Shown here: positions 20,421 through 31,000 of the stretch, one piece after another
Position numbering within the stretch: position 1 is the first letter of the stretch
Layout of the letters: every line of letters starts with the position of its first letter
Origin: Heloderma charlesbogerti
Taxonomy: Eukaryota > Chordata > Lepidosauria > Squamata > Helodermatidae
DNA: 64,000 nt
NCBI GenBank assembly: GCA_026122225.1
Contig: JANEZZ010000407.1
Location: 620,001-684,000, forward strand
Direction: 5' to 3'
Notes under the pieces: model-generated
What the model saw: only the letters and a program-made list of their open reading frames with translations
Databases searched by the model: none
Told to the model about the DNA's origin: nothing
Program-made: the position numbers and the translations under genes

Positions 20421-21283
20421 GGGACCTTACAGATCATTGTTCTGAGTTTATGAAAATCAGCTTTCCTAAAATCCAGGGTACGCGTTTGACTACACTCGGC
20501 TTTTGCTTCCCTTAGAACCAAGAACTCAAGTACAACATGGTCGCTTTCCCCCAGAGTTCCTGTAATTGCTACGTTATCCACTAAGTCATCTCTGTTGCTT
20601 AGGATCAAGTCAAGGATAGCCGATCCTTTAATTCCTTCCTCTACTTTCTGTAGGAGGAAGTTATCTACCACACAAGTCAGGAATTTCCTGGAGGGGCCAT
20701 GTTTTGCAGAATTTGTCTCCCAACAAATATCGGGGAAATTGAAGTCCCCCATTACTACTACATCATGCTTCCTTAAAACATTGGCTATTTGCTTTTCAAA
20801 AGTTTCATCCTTGTCTTCACCTTGATTGGGTGGCCGGTAGTAGACTCCGACCACCAGGTTCCTTTTATTCTTTGCTCCATTTATTTCAACCCAGATGCTC
20901 TAGATGGGGCTACCAAGCTCCTCCTCCTGTATTTCTGTGCAGGGATATGTCTTTTTCACACACAGTGCAACCCCACCTCCCTTTCTGTTCCTCCTGTTCT
21001 TTTGGAACAAGTTATAGCCTTCAATTGCTGTATTCCAGTCAGGAGAGTCATCCCACCAAGTCTCAGTTATACCTATCAGGTCATAATTTCCCTCTTGTAT
21101 TAAGAGTTCAAGTTCGTTCTGTTTGTTTCCCATACTCTGGGCATTAGTATATAGACATCGAAGACCATGTGCTTCATAGTCTGGCTTTCTTCCTACATGT
21201 GTCTGAAGACTATTATTGGGCACTATCAGAGCTGTTCTCTCCATTGCAGTGCATGCGCCTATGTCCATTGTTACCCCCAACAT
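20264..21283 (-). pseudogene. CR1 ORF2 endonuclease part, frameshifted
   Basis: Two open pieces cover an APE-type endonuclease. The first (20900-21283) has the N-terminal LYTNAQSMGNK and GITETWWDDS. The second (20264-20854) has VGVYYRPPN, VVMGDFNFPD, SAILDLIL and GESDHVV. All the usual catalytic blocks are visible, but a frameshift near 20870-20900 separates them. The same blocks are seen intact in part in the copy at 45394-45882. Confidence 0.85.
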
Positions 21284-21306
21284 TACATCTCCCTTCCCCG
21301 TAGGAT

Positions 21307-22328
21307 TCAGTTTAAAGCCCTCCTGATGACGTTCTTCATGCTGTGGCCAAACACATTCTTCCCAGCCTTTGTGAGGTGCAACCCATCCCTAGCCAACAGC
21401 CCATCTTCCAGGAAGTATAGCCCGTGGTCCCAGAACCCAAATCTCTCTCGTCGGCACCACCTTCGTAGCCAGTCATTCACCCGGAGTATTTTTCGTTCCC
21501 TTTCTATCCCTCTTCTAACTACTGGAAGGATGGATGAGAAAACTATCTGGGCCCCAAAGTTCTTGAGTTTCCTTCCCAAAACTTCAATGTCTGACGTGAT
21601 CTCTTCATAGCTCCGCTTGGCGGTATCATTTGTTCCCACATGGATGAGAAGAAAGGGATACCTGCAGTGGGCTTGATGAGTGCAGGCAACCTTTCAGTCA
21701 CGTCTCTAATCCGTCCTCCCGGGAGACAACATACCTGTCGAGTCCATGGGTCTTCGCGACATACTTGGGTCTCGATCCCACGCAGCAAGGAGTCTCCCAC
21801 TACTACTACTCTTCTCTTCTTCTTCTTGTAGGCCTGGGTTTCATCGCCTCTTGTTTGACTGACCTTTAGCCTCTTGCTCACTCTCATGCAAGTTCCCCTG
21901 TGATTCTTCCTCTGCAGGCTGTCCTCCAGTCTCATCTGCAAGTACCTGGAATCGGTTCCACAGCTCCACTGCTTCCACTGGTGCAGAGTGGCGTCTAGTT
22001 CTTCTTCTCCTGTCACCATTTTCCAAGGAGTATCCTCTATTCCATTTTTCTTCACCTCAGCATTTCCCACTGCCTCATCTTGCTGTTGCTCTTCAAGCTT
22101 CTGGTCTTCCCTTTGCTGCTGTAGTTCCCCCATTCTGTCCAAGAACTCTTCGTGTTCTCTTATTCCCCGGAGGGTTGACAGTCGCCGCTCCAGTCCGCTT
22201 ACTTTTTCTTCCAGCAGCGTGATCAACTTGCACTTGTTGCAGGTGTAGGCCATGTTGTTCTCAGGCAAGAAAACAAACATGGCACACACCTTGTAGGTCA
22301 CCACCACTGGAGAGTCTTGTCCTTCCAT
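21307..22328 (-). pseudogene. CR1 ORF1 with zinc-knuckle-like start and SGNH esterase-like domain
   Basis: ORF1 of CR1 is thought to bind element RNA or lipid. The first frame (21543-22328) begins MEGQDSPVVV with CxxC-type pairs, but the first Cys is Tyr here (TYKVC). A Leu-rich coiled-coil stretch LEEKVSGLERRLSTL and an acidic, Gln-rich linker follow. The SGNH-hydrolase-like domain has GDSLLRG (nucleophile block) and PGGRIRD. The frame shifts at about 21640, and the remaining blocks, GTNDTAK and DGLHLTKAG, lie in the next frame (21307-21639). The gene is broken by that shift. Confidence 0.82.
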
Positions 22329-22665
22329 AGCCTCTTTTCCCTTTTTGTGTCTAGCTTTGTGATTGTTCTAGACTAGCCTGTGCCTGCTCCTCTACTCAGT
22401 AGAGGTTAAAAGCAGAGTCCCACTGGTGTGAAAGTGTGTGTTACAAGACAAATACATGGAAAAAAAGTTAGTTAAAATAAAAAATAAAAATAATTTTAAA
22501 AAATGTTAGGGGCTTCCCCCTTGACCTCCCCTGGCCAACTCCTGTTTGCTCCCCCTGTGCGCTCGCTCTGCTCGCTTGCTCTCTGGGAGCTTGCCTGCTT
22601 CTGTAGTCCCTGGACCAGCTGGAGCAGCTTGCTCTGCTCTGCTCAGCTGGGAGGCGGGAAACAGA

Positions 22666-22860
22666 CTTCGCCAGTTAAGCTTGCCAGTTAAGTCCTTTTT
22701 CAGGTTCCAAACTCTTGTGTTGCCCACTCCCAGTGTTTTTGCCATCTCTCTGATGGGTTTATTTTGTTTCCTCAGCTTAATGATGGCCTCCTTTACTCGC
22801 ATGGACACCTCTTTGGACCTTATGTTGGGGGTTCCAGTGAACAGCTACCAAATGCAAATG
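22666..22860 (-). pseudogene. Tc1-type transposase N-terminal fragment
   Basis: On the minus strand the text VKEAIIKLRKQNKPIREMAK, followed by TLGVGNTRVWN and TGKLN, is the helix-turn-helix start of a Tc1/mariner transposase that binds the terminal repeats. The catalytic DDE region is absent. The fragment abuts the CR1 5' end; either CR1 inserted into it or a deletion joined them. It is decayed and non-functional. Confidence 0.7.
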
Positions 22861-24683
22861 TAACACTCAGAACCTTCCTGAATGGTTAGTGCCCCACTTT
22901 TGCCAAACCCCTTGAATTACAGCTGAAAGTCCTGACTTCGCTCCCATCTGGGTGTTTCCTTTCAACTTCAATGTGGTGGTGTACAGAGGCCAACTGCCAA
23001 AACAGTTATCCTTGTTCCGATATTTCTGGCCCTGACTGTACAAACTTCAAGATCTCTGCACAGCTATTTTCTTACGGGCAGCTATGGCAGGTCCTGGACA
23101 GAGTGCGGTGTCTGTATGTCCCCAAACCCAGGCAATGTACCTGGGATATTAAAAAGTCCCATCAATTTTCCAAAAGGAACTGGTCTAGGGAAGCAGGCTT
23201 AAGTACTCTGGGTGTCAGTAGTTAAGCACCAACCTGGGGTTTTCTTTGGGAAACATTTACCTCACCAGAGACAGAGATCTGCATTGTTATGGGGTATTAA
23301 AATACCCCACAACACCGAGGAATATTTGTTTTTAGTAATAATAAACTTTTACCTTGACAGTTTATGATACTTTTCTAATATCCAGCTGAGTTCCTGGAGC
23401 CCAGAGCCAGATATTTGGGGGCAAGGGAAAGGGAGGAGCTCCTTTCTGTTGCTGTATACAAGAGGAGAGCACAATCACCCCCACTGCAGTGTGGGGCGGG
23501 GAAGAGAGAACGCACCCTCTCCTAGATGCCCACACTGGAGCTCAGCAGCAACAGCAGCAGCGTCTGGCCCTCAAAATGCCACCAAGCAACAGCAATGATG
23601 GTAAAAAGTATCCTAGCAAACCAGAGTTAAGCGCATGAAAACTTTGTGGTGTGGTGGTGGAAGAGTTCATCCTTTCAGGGAAAGAGGGTAGGTCTGCTAA
23701 AGCAGGAAAGGAAGAAGCCGGCTTGCCCTCCTGTCACTTCTGCTTCAGAGAGAGAGGCCTGGCCTTCCCAGAGCTGTTTCTGTTAACAGTGCAAGAAGCC
23801 ATTGCCTAAGCAGAACCAACAGCAGCCCCCTCTGAGCTTAGGCCAGGAGTGGGGAGGGGGAGCAGGCCAAGCAGCTGCTCCCTTGTGCATGAAGCATAGC
23901 ACACTTCTCTCTCGCTGGGTGGGGTGGATCTTGAGCTTCTGCTGGGAGTGGCTGACATTTCCCAATGGAGCAGGGGAGGATCTTGCAAGCCTGGGGTGAG
24001 ACAAGCAGGTGCAGAGTCCCAAGAGGAGGGCTGGTGGGCGGCATGCCTGGGAGGAAGGAACCCCCCCCCCGAACCAGTAGCCTGCACACATGAGCACCAG
24101 AGCGGGTGCGTGACGAGGAGGCCCCAGGACTCTCGGCTGCCCAGAGCTGGCTTTCGCTCAGCTGCCAAGCAGGAAGCTAAATATAGCCAGCTCCAGAGCC
24201 TTTCCTGGGAGCAGGAGTCACAATGCACAAGCAGGAGCATGTTCAGAATAGCATGACGTCACCTGCTCACATCAGAGTGGGCCTTCCAGAAGAACAGCCA
24301 GACTGCGTGTGGTGGGGGGAGGTGTCCTCTGCTTCAGTAGGAAACAGCCCCTGTGGGGGGGAGAGAAGGTGCAGCCACACAGGGCTGGGGGGTGGGTGTT
24401 GCGCATTGGAAGTCTTCAACTCCTTTCTTCGTCCCTGAGCTCCCTGGCTTCAGTGCTTTGTGTGAACAGAGAAAGGATCTGCTTGATCTGCGAGTGCTGA
24501 GGCAGCACAGCCAGTTATTCCCCACCCCACCTCCATCCGGAGGCTCCAGCACTACCTATCCCAGCACACCCAGGAAGGGGACCTGTTCCCCAGGCTTGGT
24601 TGGTACAAAGGCTGGTACAAAGGCTTGGTCCAAAGGCTTGGTTGGTACAAAGGCTGCACATAACACTTTGCAGGTAAAGGAAG
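22861..24683. other. No gene recognised
   Basis: A short part near 23037-23100 resembles the inverted-repeat arms (compare 18110-18165). 24590-24655 holds short direct repeats built on 'ggtacaaaggcttgg'. Otherwise I find no repeat family, exon or RNA gene. Confidence 0.4.
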
Positions 24684-24863
24684 AATCATGGAATAGTAGG
24701 GTTCGAAGGACCCTGTAAGGCCATCGAGTCCAACCCCCTGCTCAATGCAGGAATCCAAGTCAGAGCATCCCTGACAGATGGCTGTCCAGCCTTGTCTTGA
24801 ACGCCTCCAGTGTGGGAGAGCCCACCACCTCCCCAGGTCATTGGCTCCATTGTCGTATTGCTC
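24684..24863 (-). mobile_element. CR1 3' end, inverted half of a pair
   Basis: It runs from the inverted tail ('aatcatggaatagtagg') through the 3' UTR to 'attgtcgtattgctc', where it meets a plus-strand CR1 without intervening sequence. It is non-coding. Confidence 0.88.
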
Positions 24864-25312
24864 AGAGGAGGGCAATGAAGATGATCAGGGGACTGGAAAC
24901 ACAGCCCTATGAGGAGAGACTGAAAGAACTGGGCATGTTTATCCTGGAGAACAGAAGACTGAGGGGAGATAGGATAGCGCTCTTCCAGTACTTGAAAGGC
25001 TGTCACAGAGAGGAAGGCCAGGATCTCTTCTCCATCATCCCAGAGTGCAGGACACGGAATAATGGGTTCAAGTTCCAGGAAGCCAGATTCTGGCTGAACA
25101 TCAGGAAAGATTTCCTGACTGTAAGAGCAATACGACAATGGAACCAATGACCTGGGGAGGTGGTGGGCTCTCCCACACTGGAGGCCTTCAAGACGAGGCT
25201 GGACAGCCACCTGTCAGGGATGCTCTGACTTGGCTTCCTGCATTGAGCAGGGGGTTGGACTCGATGGCCTTGTAGGCCCCTTCCAACCCTACTATTGTAT
25301 GATTCTATGATT
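24864..25312 (+). mobile_element. CR1 3' end, plus half of an inverted pair
   Basis: It begins 'agaggagggcaatgaagatg' in the distal ORF2 and ends with the tail 'gtatgattctatgatt'. It encodes part of the ORF2 C-terminus ([20 protein letters not shown]). Both outer ends of the pair carry CR1 tails, so the pair can fold on itself over its shared 3' part. Confidence 0.9.
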
Positions 25313-25759
25313 CCCGAGGGGGAGAGCCATGCCTATCAAAGTCACGGGGAGCCACCCCAGCATTTGCCTCTGCCTAGCAAGCTTCTCTCTCCTCAGACCC
25401 CTTCATTTCTGGAACCTTCTTTGAACCTTTGTGCACGAGGCATTTGTTGTGCTCTTGTGATTCCTCACTCACCATTATAGCTGGGGGGGGGGTCTAATAA
25501 GGAAAGTCTGGAATTTCTGTGAAAGGTGGTATGGAACCCTGGTGTATTTGTGCAATTCTGCTATCCCACAGTGCCACCTAGCGAGGCAGAGAAAGAAATT
25601 CCCCGGAAAAAGGCTGAGAAAAAAACATGTAAAGGAGCCGGTCTTAGCCCCACAAAGTATCACTCAGTAAAGTGGTGGGTGAAAAGCTCACGCAGAAAAC
25701 CCCCCTGTGTCAAGTCCCCCCCGCGCAAGAAGCCCTGCTTCTGCAGCAGTTCAGTTGGG
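25313..25759. other. No feature recognised
   Basis: The stretch is unique-looking DNA leading into CpG island 2, with no convincing exon. Confidence 0.35.
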
Positions 25760-26350
25760 GAGCCGCCTCCCCTGAATGTGAGAGAAGGAACCGGGGGGGC
25801 TCAGACTGTGCCCAGGCTGGTCAGGCCACCCCCCGGCCCAGGCGGGGGATGCCTTGGCTGGGGCCAGCGCAGAGAAAGGGAGCGCGGGCGGTGCCCCGTC
25901 CGCGCAGAGCGAGGGCGCCGCGCCCCTCCGCTCCGCTCCGCGGAGCGCCCCGCGGGAGGCCGGCTGCGCAGAGGCTGGCCGCGCCCGCGTTCCGGCAGCC
26001 CCGTGCGCGCTGCAGGGAGGGAGGGCGCGGAACAAACCAGCGGCAGCTTGAGCAGCGTCTCCGCCCCAGCGCCGGCCTGAGTCCCGCCCCCACGCGGGGC
26101 CTGACCGCCCACGGGCCCCTTCGTAGCCGCGTGGCGCCTGCCTCGCTCTGTTTCTGAGAGCAGCCGGGGTTGCGCTGTGTGCTGTCAGTGCCTGGCCCCG
26201 GGGGCGCAGCGCAGGCGCGCAGAACGGGCCAGGCCTGCGTCGCGTGCTGCGCGAGATGACTGTGTGGAAGCCGGGGAGGCAGCCGCGGGCAGTGCTTGGC
26301 CAGACCTGTGCGCCTGCGGGGCACGCTGGAGCCGATGCAACAAAATGGAA
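25760..26350. promoter_or_regulatory. CpG island 2
   Basis: The block is short and dense in CpG, with GC boxes. It is followed by a (CT)n(CA)n microsatellite at 26370-26409 and a TGACGTG (CRE-like) motif at about 26428. It may be a host promoter. No coding sequence was recognised in any frame. Confidence 0.5.
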
Positions 26351-26369
26351 GTCATCACAGAGAGTGGTC

Positions 26370-26409
26370 CCTCTCTCTCTCTCTCTCGCTCTCACACGCA
26401 CACACACAA
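26370..26409. repeat. (CT)n(CA)n microsatellite
   Basis: Nineteen bases of alternating CT are followed, after a short break, by CA repeats. The flanks 26410-26977 show no other recognisable feature. Confidence 0.9.
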
Positions 26410-26977
26410 CTCTCCTCTGCGTTAATGTGACGTGTTCCTCCGCTGTGCCTCAGCAGCAGGCCAGCACTCGCCAGGCCTTTTGTGCCGACCGGGGCTTAGC
26501 TTTCTCGGGCTGTTTTTGGCCGGCTCTTCCTGCTAGGATGGATCGATGATGGTTTCAGCTGCTTGGGATAAACTCTGCTTCTGTTTGCTTTGGAAGCTTC
26601 CTTTCATTTTAGCATCAGTAATGGGAGTGGGGCAGGGACTGGAGCTTGCAGATTGCTTCCATGCCAGCAAGCTGCAGAGGGTGGCTGTGCTTCTGCTGAG
26701 AGGCACAGTGAGAGCAGCTGGCCTGTGAGGATTTACTCTGCTAGAGCAAAGGCCATCAACAGCACACCTGGAAGACCTCTAGATCCTGGCCGTGATTAGG
26801 GCTTTTCTCCTCATTCTTTCCCTCCCAAGGGGAATGTCCCCTGCTCTCCAGGAGCTGCGTAATGCCAGCGTGCACTGCACTGCCTCACCTCTTCCACACC
26901 AGCACTGCACCGCGCACGGTGAGCCGCAAGTCTTGGAACCAGAGGGAGACATCCATGTGTGCCTCAAAGAGAGTCAT

Positions 26978-27178
26978 AGGGACACAGGAAGCCACCGTCT
27001 GCCAAGCCAGGCTGTTGGTCCAGTGTAGCTCTGTACTGCCTGCGCTCCCTGGCTGCGTCTCTCCCAGATCTCCAGGAAGGGTCTTTCCCAGCCCTACCTG
27101 GAGATGTTGCCAGGGATTGAATCCGGGGCCTCCTGCACACAAAGCAGGGGTTCCACCAGAGAGTTGCAGCCCTTCCCC
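26978..27178 (-). mobile_element. tRNA-derived SINE, tRNA-Ala-like head
   Basis: On the minus strand it has the worn head 'ggaacccctgctttgtgtgc', a B box 'ggattcaatccc', then 'catctccaggtagggctggg', as in the copy at 33117-33315. It is diverged and non-coding. Confidence 0.6.
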
Positions 27179-27244
27179 CAAAGACAAGATGTCCAGCAGT
27201 CAAATCACCCCTGGGAGTGGGTGGAGCCATCATTTGCGGCAGCC

Positions 27245-27290
27245 CTCCCGGGGCGGGGCGGGGCGGGGGCGGGGGCGGGGGCGGGCGGTC
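27245..27290 (+). repeat. G-rich tract with quadruplex potential
   Basis: Seven or more runs of 4-5 G, each separated by one C, occur in a row. This meets the usual G-quadruplex pattern many times over and is also a cluster of GC boxes. Confidence 0.8.
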
Positions 27291-28362
27291 TCCCGTGCAG
27301 CCAGTTCCGTTGCCAAAGTGCTGCTCTCCCCCTCCGTTGTGTCTGACAGACAAGGGGTCCTCTGCACCGACCGTGGCTGCTTCTCCTGCCTTCAGCAGAT
27401 AGGAGGGACAAGAGTCCTCTTTCTCCCCAGTGCGCTTTGAAATGTTTGCAGACTCTGCAGACCCAGAGGCACGGATCTTCTGTTCTGTAGATTAGTAGAA
27501 CTCCAAGCAGACCTTGGTCACAGGCTCATCCTTGTAGATTCTCCACCACCCTTTGAATGCCTTTCGAGGGGTCAGCACCATGCTCAGGGCCCAGAACAGT
27601 GCTGAGCCAGAGAGAACTTGAGAGTCACGTGTTTATAAGATGGACCCGCCCAGTGCCCCTATGGCGGGCCCTCCTCACTGCATGGGGGGAGCGCCTTGGC
27701 CACACCCACGCAGCCACCCACCCATCCCATCATGGCATGGAATTCAATCATGATTGGCCCTGTGGGTGGAGGGACAAGGTAGAGTTCTGCCTCACAGCCC
27801 TCCGGGTTCATCTGCAAATGCTATGCTAAACCCTGCTAGGTTAGAACAGCCCCCCTGCCCTATTTCAGAGGTTTCTGGCTCCCCTCTGCCATGGGGTGGC
27901 TGCTGTATTCTGTGCAGGGAAATTAATTCATCTGTGTTCCACATTGTGTTGGTTCCCTGCCTGTACTGGATAAATCCAGGTTGAAATCAAATTTTAGAGG
28001 ACAGGAACCAGCAGGGTTCATTCTCCGTTTCCTGACCCATTAATTTTTTAAGCCAGCTTTTGAAGGGGAGGGGAGTTGGAAGCGGTAACTCATTATCAGC
28101 ATCACCAGGAGAGTTTTGAGCAAGGCTAGATGGGATGGAAAGCTAGAGGCCTCCGTCACGCTGCTGAAAGGGTCGATTCCTCGTTCAATTTTGAAGGTGA
28201 AGAAGCCAATGCCCCCAGGGCCTGCCAGTGTGTCAGTTAATCTTGTGAACACACGACACGTGCGTGCCCTGGATCAACCCAGCTGGGGGGCATCATTGGA
28301 CCCACGGGACTGGGGCTTCTGGCACTGCAGCCACATCTTGCCTCCAACGTGCGGACTTACAA
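27291..28362. other. No gene recognised
   Basis: I see no exon, RNA gene or assignable repeat in this stretch. Confidence 0.35.
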
Positions 28363-28446
28363 GTGGAGGACAGGAAGGCCTGGCATGCTCTGGTCCATGG
28401 GGTCACGAAGAGTCGGACACGACTGAACGACTGAACAACAGCAAGA
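28363..28446 (+). mobile_element. BovB 3' tip
   Basis: The text 'tggaggacaggaaggcctgg' to 'gactgaacgactgaacaac' matches the last 80 bases of the BovB at 11840-11920. It is extremely 5'-truncated. Confidence 0.9.
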
Positions 28447-28449
28447 GAA

Positions 28450-28583
28450 GCCTTCCCCAAACTGGCGTGCTCCAGGTGCTTCGTTATACAACTCCCAGCA
28501 TTCCTAACCATTGGCCTGACCATGCTGGATGGGGCTGATGGGAGTTGAAGTCCAAAGCATCTGGAGGGCACCAACTTGGGAAG
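28450..28583. mobile_element. Foldback MITE-like element
   Basis: The ends 'cttccccaaactggcgtgct' and 'gagggcaccaacttgggaag' are inverse of each other, and the similarity continues inward over about 50 bases ('acaactcccagcat' against 'atgggagttgaagt'). Core text 'ttggcctgaccatgctgga' marks the same family as 13583 and 16070. Confidence 0.65.
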
Positions 28584-29049
28584 ACTGCTGCAGACAGACT
28601 GTAAAAGCCTAGTCCATGGTGAAAAATGCATGGGCCATTTCAGGAGGTGGGTCCCTGGGCAGGGCTGGTTTTGCTTTTACTTTTTTGTACAGGATCTAGA
28701 GATTGAAGCCTTTCTGTATATAACAAGTAATAAATCATGATTGACAAGAGCTTCAGGCCTCAAGGAGAAGGCAGGTTTGTGGGAGGGAAGCCACATGCAG
28801 TTATGTAAAAATCCTAGATCTGGGAAAGGTCCAGCCCCCTCCCGCAAGGCTAGGCAGGAAGGAATACCTCACCAAGAACACGTGTCCTCCTTGCCTGGGC
28901 CCAGGGTGCATGCTCCCAAGACAGGTCCCGCTTCCCCAAGTCTACAGGGCTGAGTGGCAGAGTGCACGCATGAGGCAGGCAGAAGGCCTAGATCCACTCC
29001 CTGTTGGGCTGTCCAGTTACGAGGCTCTCCAGCATCAGTCAATTTGGGT
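28584..29049. other. No feature recognised
   Basis: The stretch contains a possible polyadenylation signal (aataaa near 28728) but no gene that it could belong to. Confidence 0.3.
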
Positions 29050-29258
29050 GGGGCCGCGGCTCCATGGCGGAGCCCCCGCTTGGCCTGCAGAAGGCCCCAT
29101 GTTTGATCCCAGCAGCATCTCCAGGTACAGCTGGAAAAACTCCTGCCTGAAACCCTGCAGAGCCCTTGCTGCTGCCAGTCCGTGTCAGTAATACTGGGCT
29201 AGATGGCGGGGGGGGGGAGGGTCTGACTCAGGACAAGGCAGCTTCCTCTGTTCCTCTT
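29050..29258 (+). mobile_element. tRNA-derived SINE, tRNA-Ala-like head
   Basis: The head 'gcttggcctgcagaaggccc' and B-box-like 'gtttgatccc' are followed by 'agcatctccaggtac', 'ctgggctagatgg' and 'aaggcagcttcctctgttcc'. It is the same family as 33117-33315 and more diverged. Confidence 0.7.
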
Positions 29259-30710
29259 TTCCAATCGGGGCAAAGACCTCTGGGAGCAGCTGGCACTGGG
29301 TGAGAACTCAGCCCATGGGGCCTCCACCATGTATGGACCAAGTCAGTAGACAGAATGTTGGACTTGGTGCTGAAGCAGAACCTCTCTGGATTGCCTCTGG
29401 GTGGAAAAAACGGGGATGCCCAACAGTATGTTTTGTCTCCTGGTCTCTGGAGAAAGAGCCACTTCAGGATTCATTAGTGCAACAGGTAGGGCTAACCCAG
29501 AGCAAATGGGACAGTGTAGAAAGATGGCAAATCCCAAAGATGTGGTGTGCAGCAACCATCCCATGCTAGAATGCACAGTTCTGGAGACTTGGAAGAAAAA
29601 AGGTAACAAGAGGAGCAGACCACTTGCAATGACCACTTGCAATGACAGCTGGGAGGCTGTTTCCTGCCTCCCAGCTGAGCAGAGCAGAGGAAGCTGCTCC
29701 AGCTGGTCTAGGGACTACAGAAGCAAGCAAGCTCCCAGAGAGCAAGCGATCAGAGTGAACGAACAGGGGGAGCAAACAGGAGTTGGCCAGGGGAGCTGCA
29801 GTGGCAGAAGAGACAAAGGAGACAAAGGCAAAGAGTGAGTAAAGGACCAGGCACAGGCTACTCTAGAACAACCAGGAAGCTAGACACAAAAGGGGAAAAG
29901 AGACTATGGAAGGGCAAGACTCTCCAGTGGTGGTGACCTGCAAGGTGTGTGCAATGTTTGTTTTCTTGCCTGAGAACAACACGGCCTACACCTGCAACAA
30001 GTGCAAGTTGATCACGCTGCTGGAGGAAAAAGCGGACTGGAGCGGCGACTGTCGACCCTCCGGGGAATAAGAGAACACGAAGAGTTCCTGGACAGAATGG
30101 TGGAACTACAGCAGCAAAGCAAAGAACAGAACCTAGAAGTGCAACAGCAAGCTGAGGCAGAAGAAGAAAATGCTGAGGTGAGGAAAAATGCAGTAGAGGA
30201 TACTCCTTGGAAAAGGGTGACAGGAGCAGAAGAACTAGACGCCACTCTGCACCAGTGGAGGCAGTGGAACTAGGGAACCGATTCCAGGTACTGGAGGATG
30301 AGAATGGAGGACAGCCTGCAGAGGAAGAATTGCAGGGGAACCTGCATGAGAGTGAGCAAGAGGCTGAAGGTCAGCCAAGCAGAGGCGATGAAACCAAGGC
30401 CTACAACAACAAGAAGAGAAGAGTGGTAGCAGTGGGAAACTCCTTGCTGCGTGGGATTGAGACCCAAGTATGTTGCAAAGACCCGTGGACTCACCAGGTA
30501 TGTTGTCACCTGGGAGGAAGGATTAGAGACATGACTGAAGGGTTGCCTGCACTCATCAAGCCCACTGACAGGTATCCCTTTCTTCTCATCCATGTGGGAA
30601 CAAATGATACTGCCAAGTGGAGCTACGAAAAAATCATGTCAGACTTTGAAGCTTTGGGAAGGAAACTCAAGAACTTCGGGGCCCAGATAGTTTTCTCATC
30701 CATCCTTCCA

Positions 30711-31000
30711 GCCATCTGGACAGCCATCTGTCAGGAATGCTCTGACTTGGATTCCTGCATTGAGCAGGGGGTTGGACTCATAGAATCATAGAATAGTAGG
30801 GCTGGAAGGGGCCCACAAGGCCATCGAGTCCAACCCCCTGCTCAATGCAGGAATCCAAGTCAGAGCATCCCTGACAGATAGCTGCCCAGCCTTGTCTTGA
30901 ACGCCTCTTATATGGGAGAGCCCACCACCTCCCTAGGTAATTGGGCCTTGATGGCCTTGTAGGCCCCTTCCAACCCTACTATTCTATGATTCTATGATTC
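30711..31000 (+). mobile_element. CR1 3' tip inside CR1 ORF1, itself split by another CR1 tip
   Basis: Plus-strand CR1 3' text (30711-30779 and 30945-31000, ending 'attctatgattctatgatt') is inserted into ORF1 of the larger CR1, whose sequence resumes with 'cagaagagggatagaaagg'. Confidence 0.85.
30780..30944 (-). mobile_element. CR1 3' tip nested in a CR1 tip
   Basis: Inverted tail 'atagaatcatagaatag' to 'cctccctaggtaattggg' splits the plus-strand tip between 'gggggttggactc' and 'ccttgatggcc', which are adjacent in all uninterrupted copies. It is the third CR1 layer at this point. Confidence 0.85.

Larger units (their letters stand above)
18483..22665 (-). mobile_element. CR1 LINE, nearly full-length, inactive
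   Basis: Read on the minus strand, it has a GC-rich 5' UTR (22665-22330), ORF1 (22328 to about 21300), ORF2 endonuclease (21283-20264), reverse transcriptase (20420-18970) and a 3' UTR with the inverted ATTCTATG tail. The 5' UTR start agrees with that of the plus-strand copy at 29657. Frameshifts break both ORFs, and a deletion of about 170 bp in the RT core at about 19440 joins SKAF to [10 protein letters not shown], removing the region up to the PQGSV motif. Confidence 0.92.
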
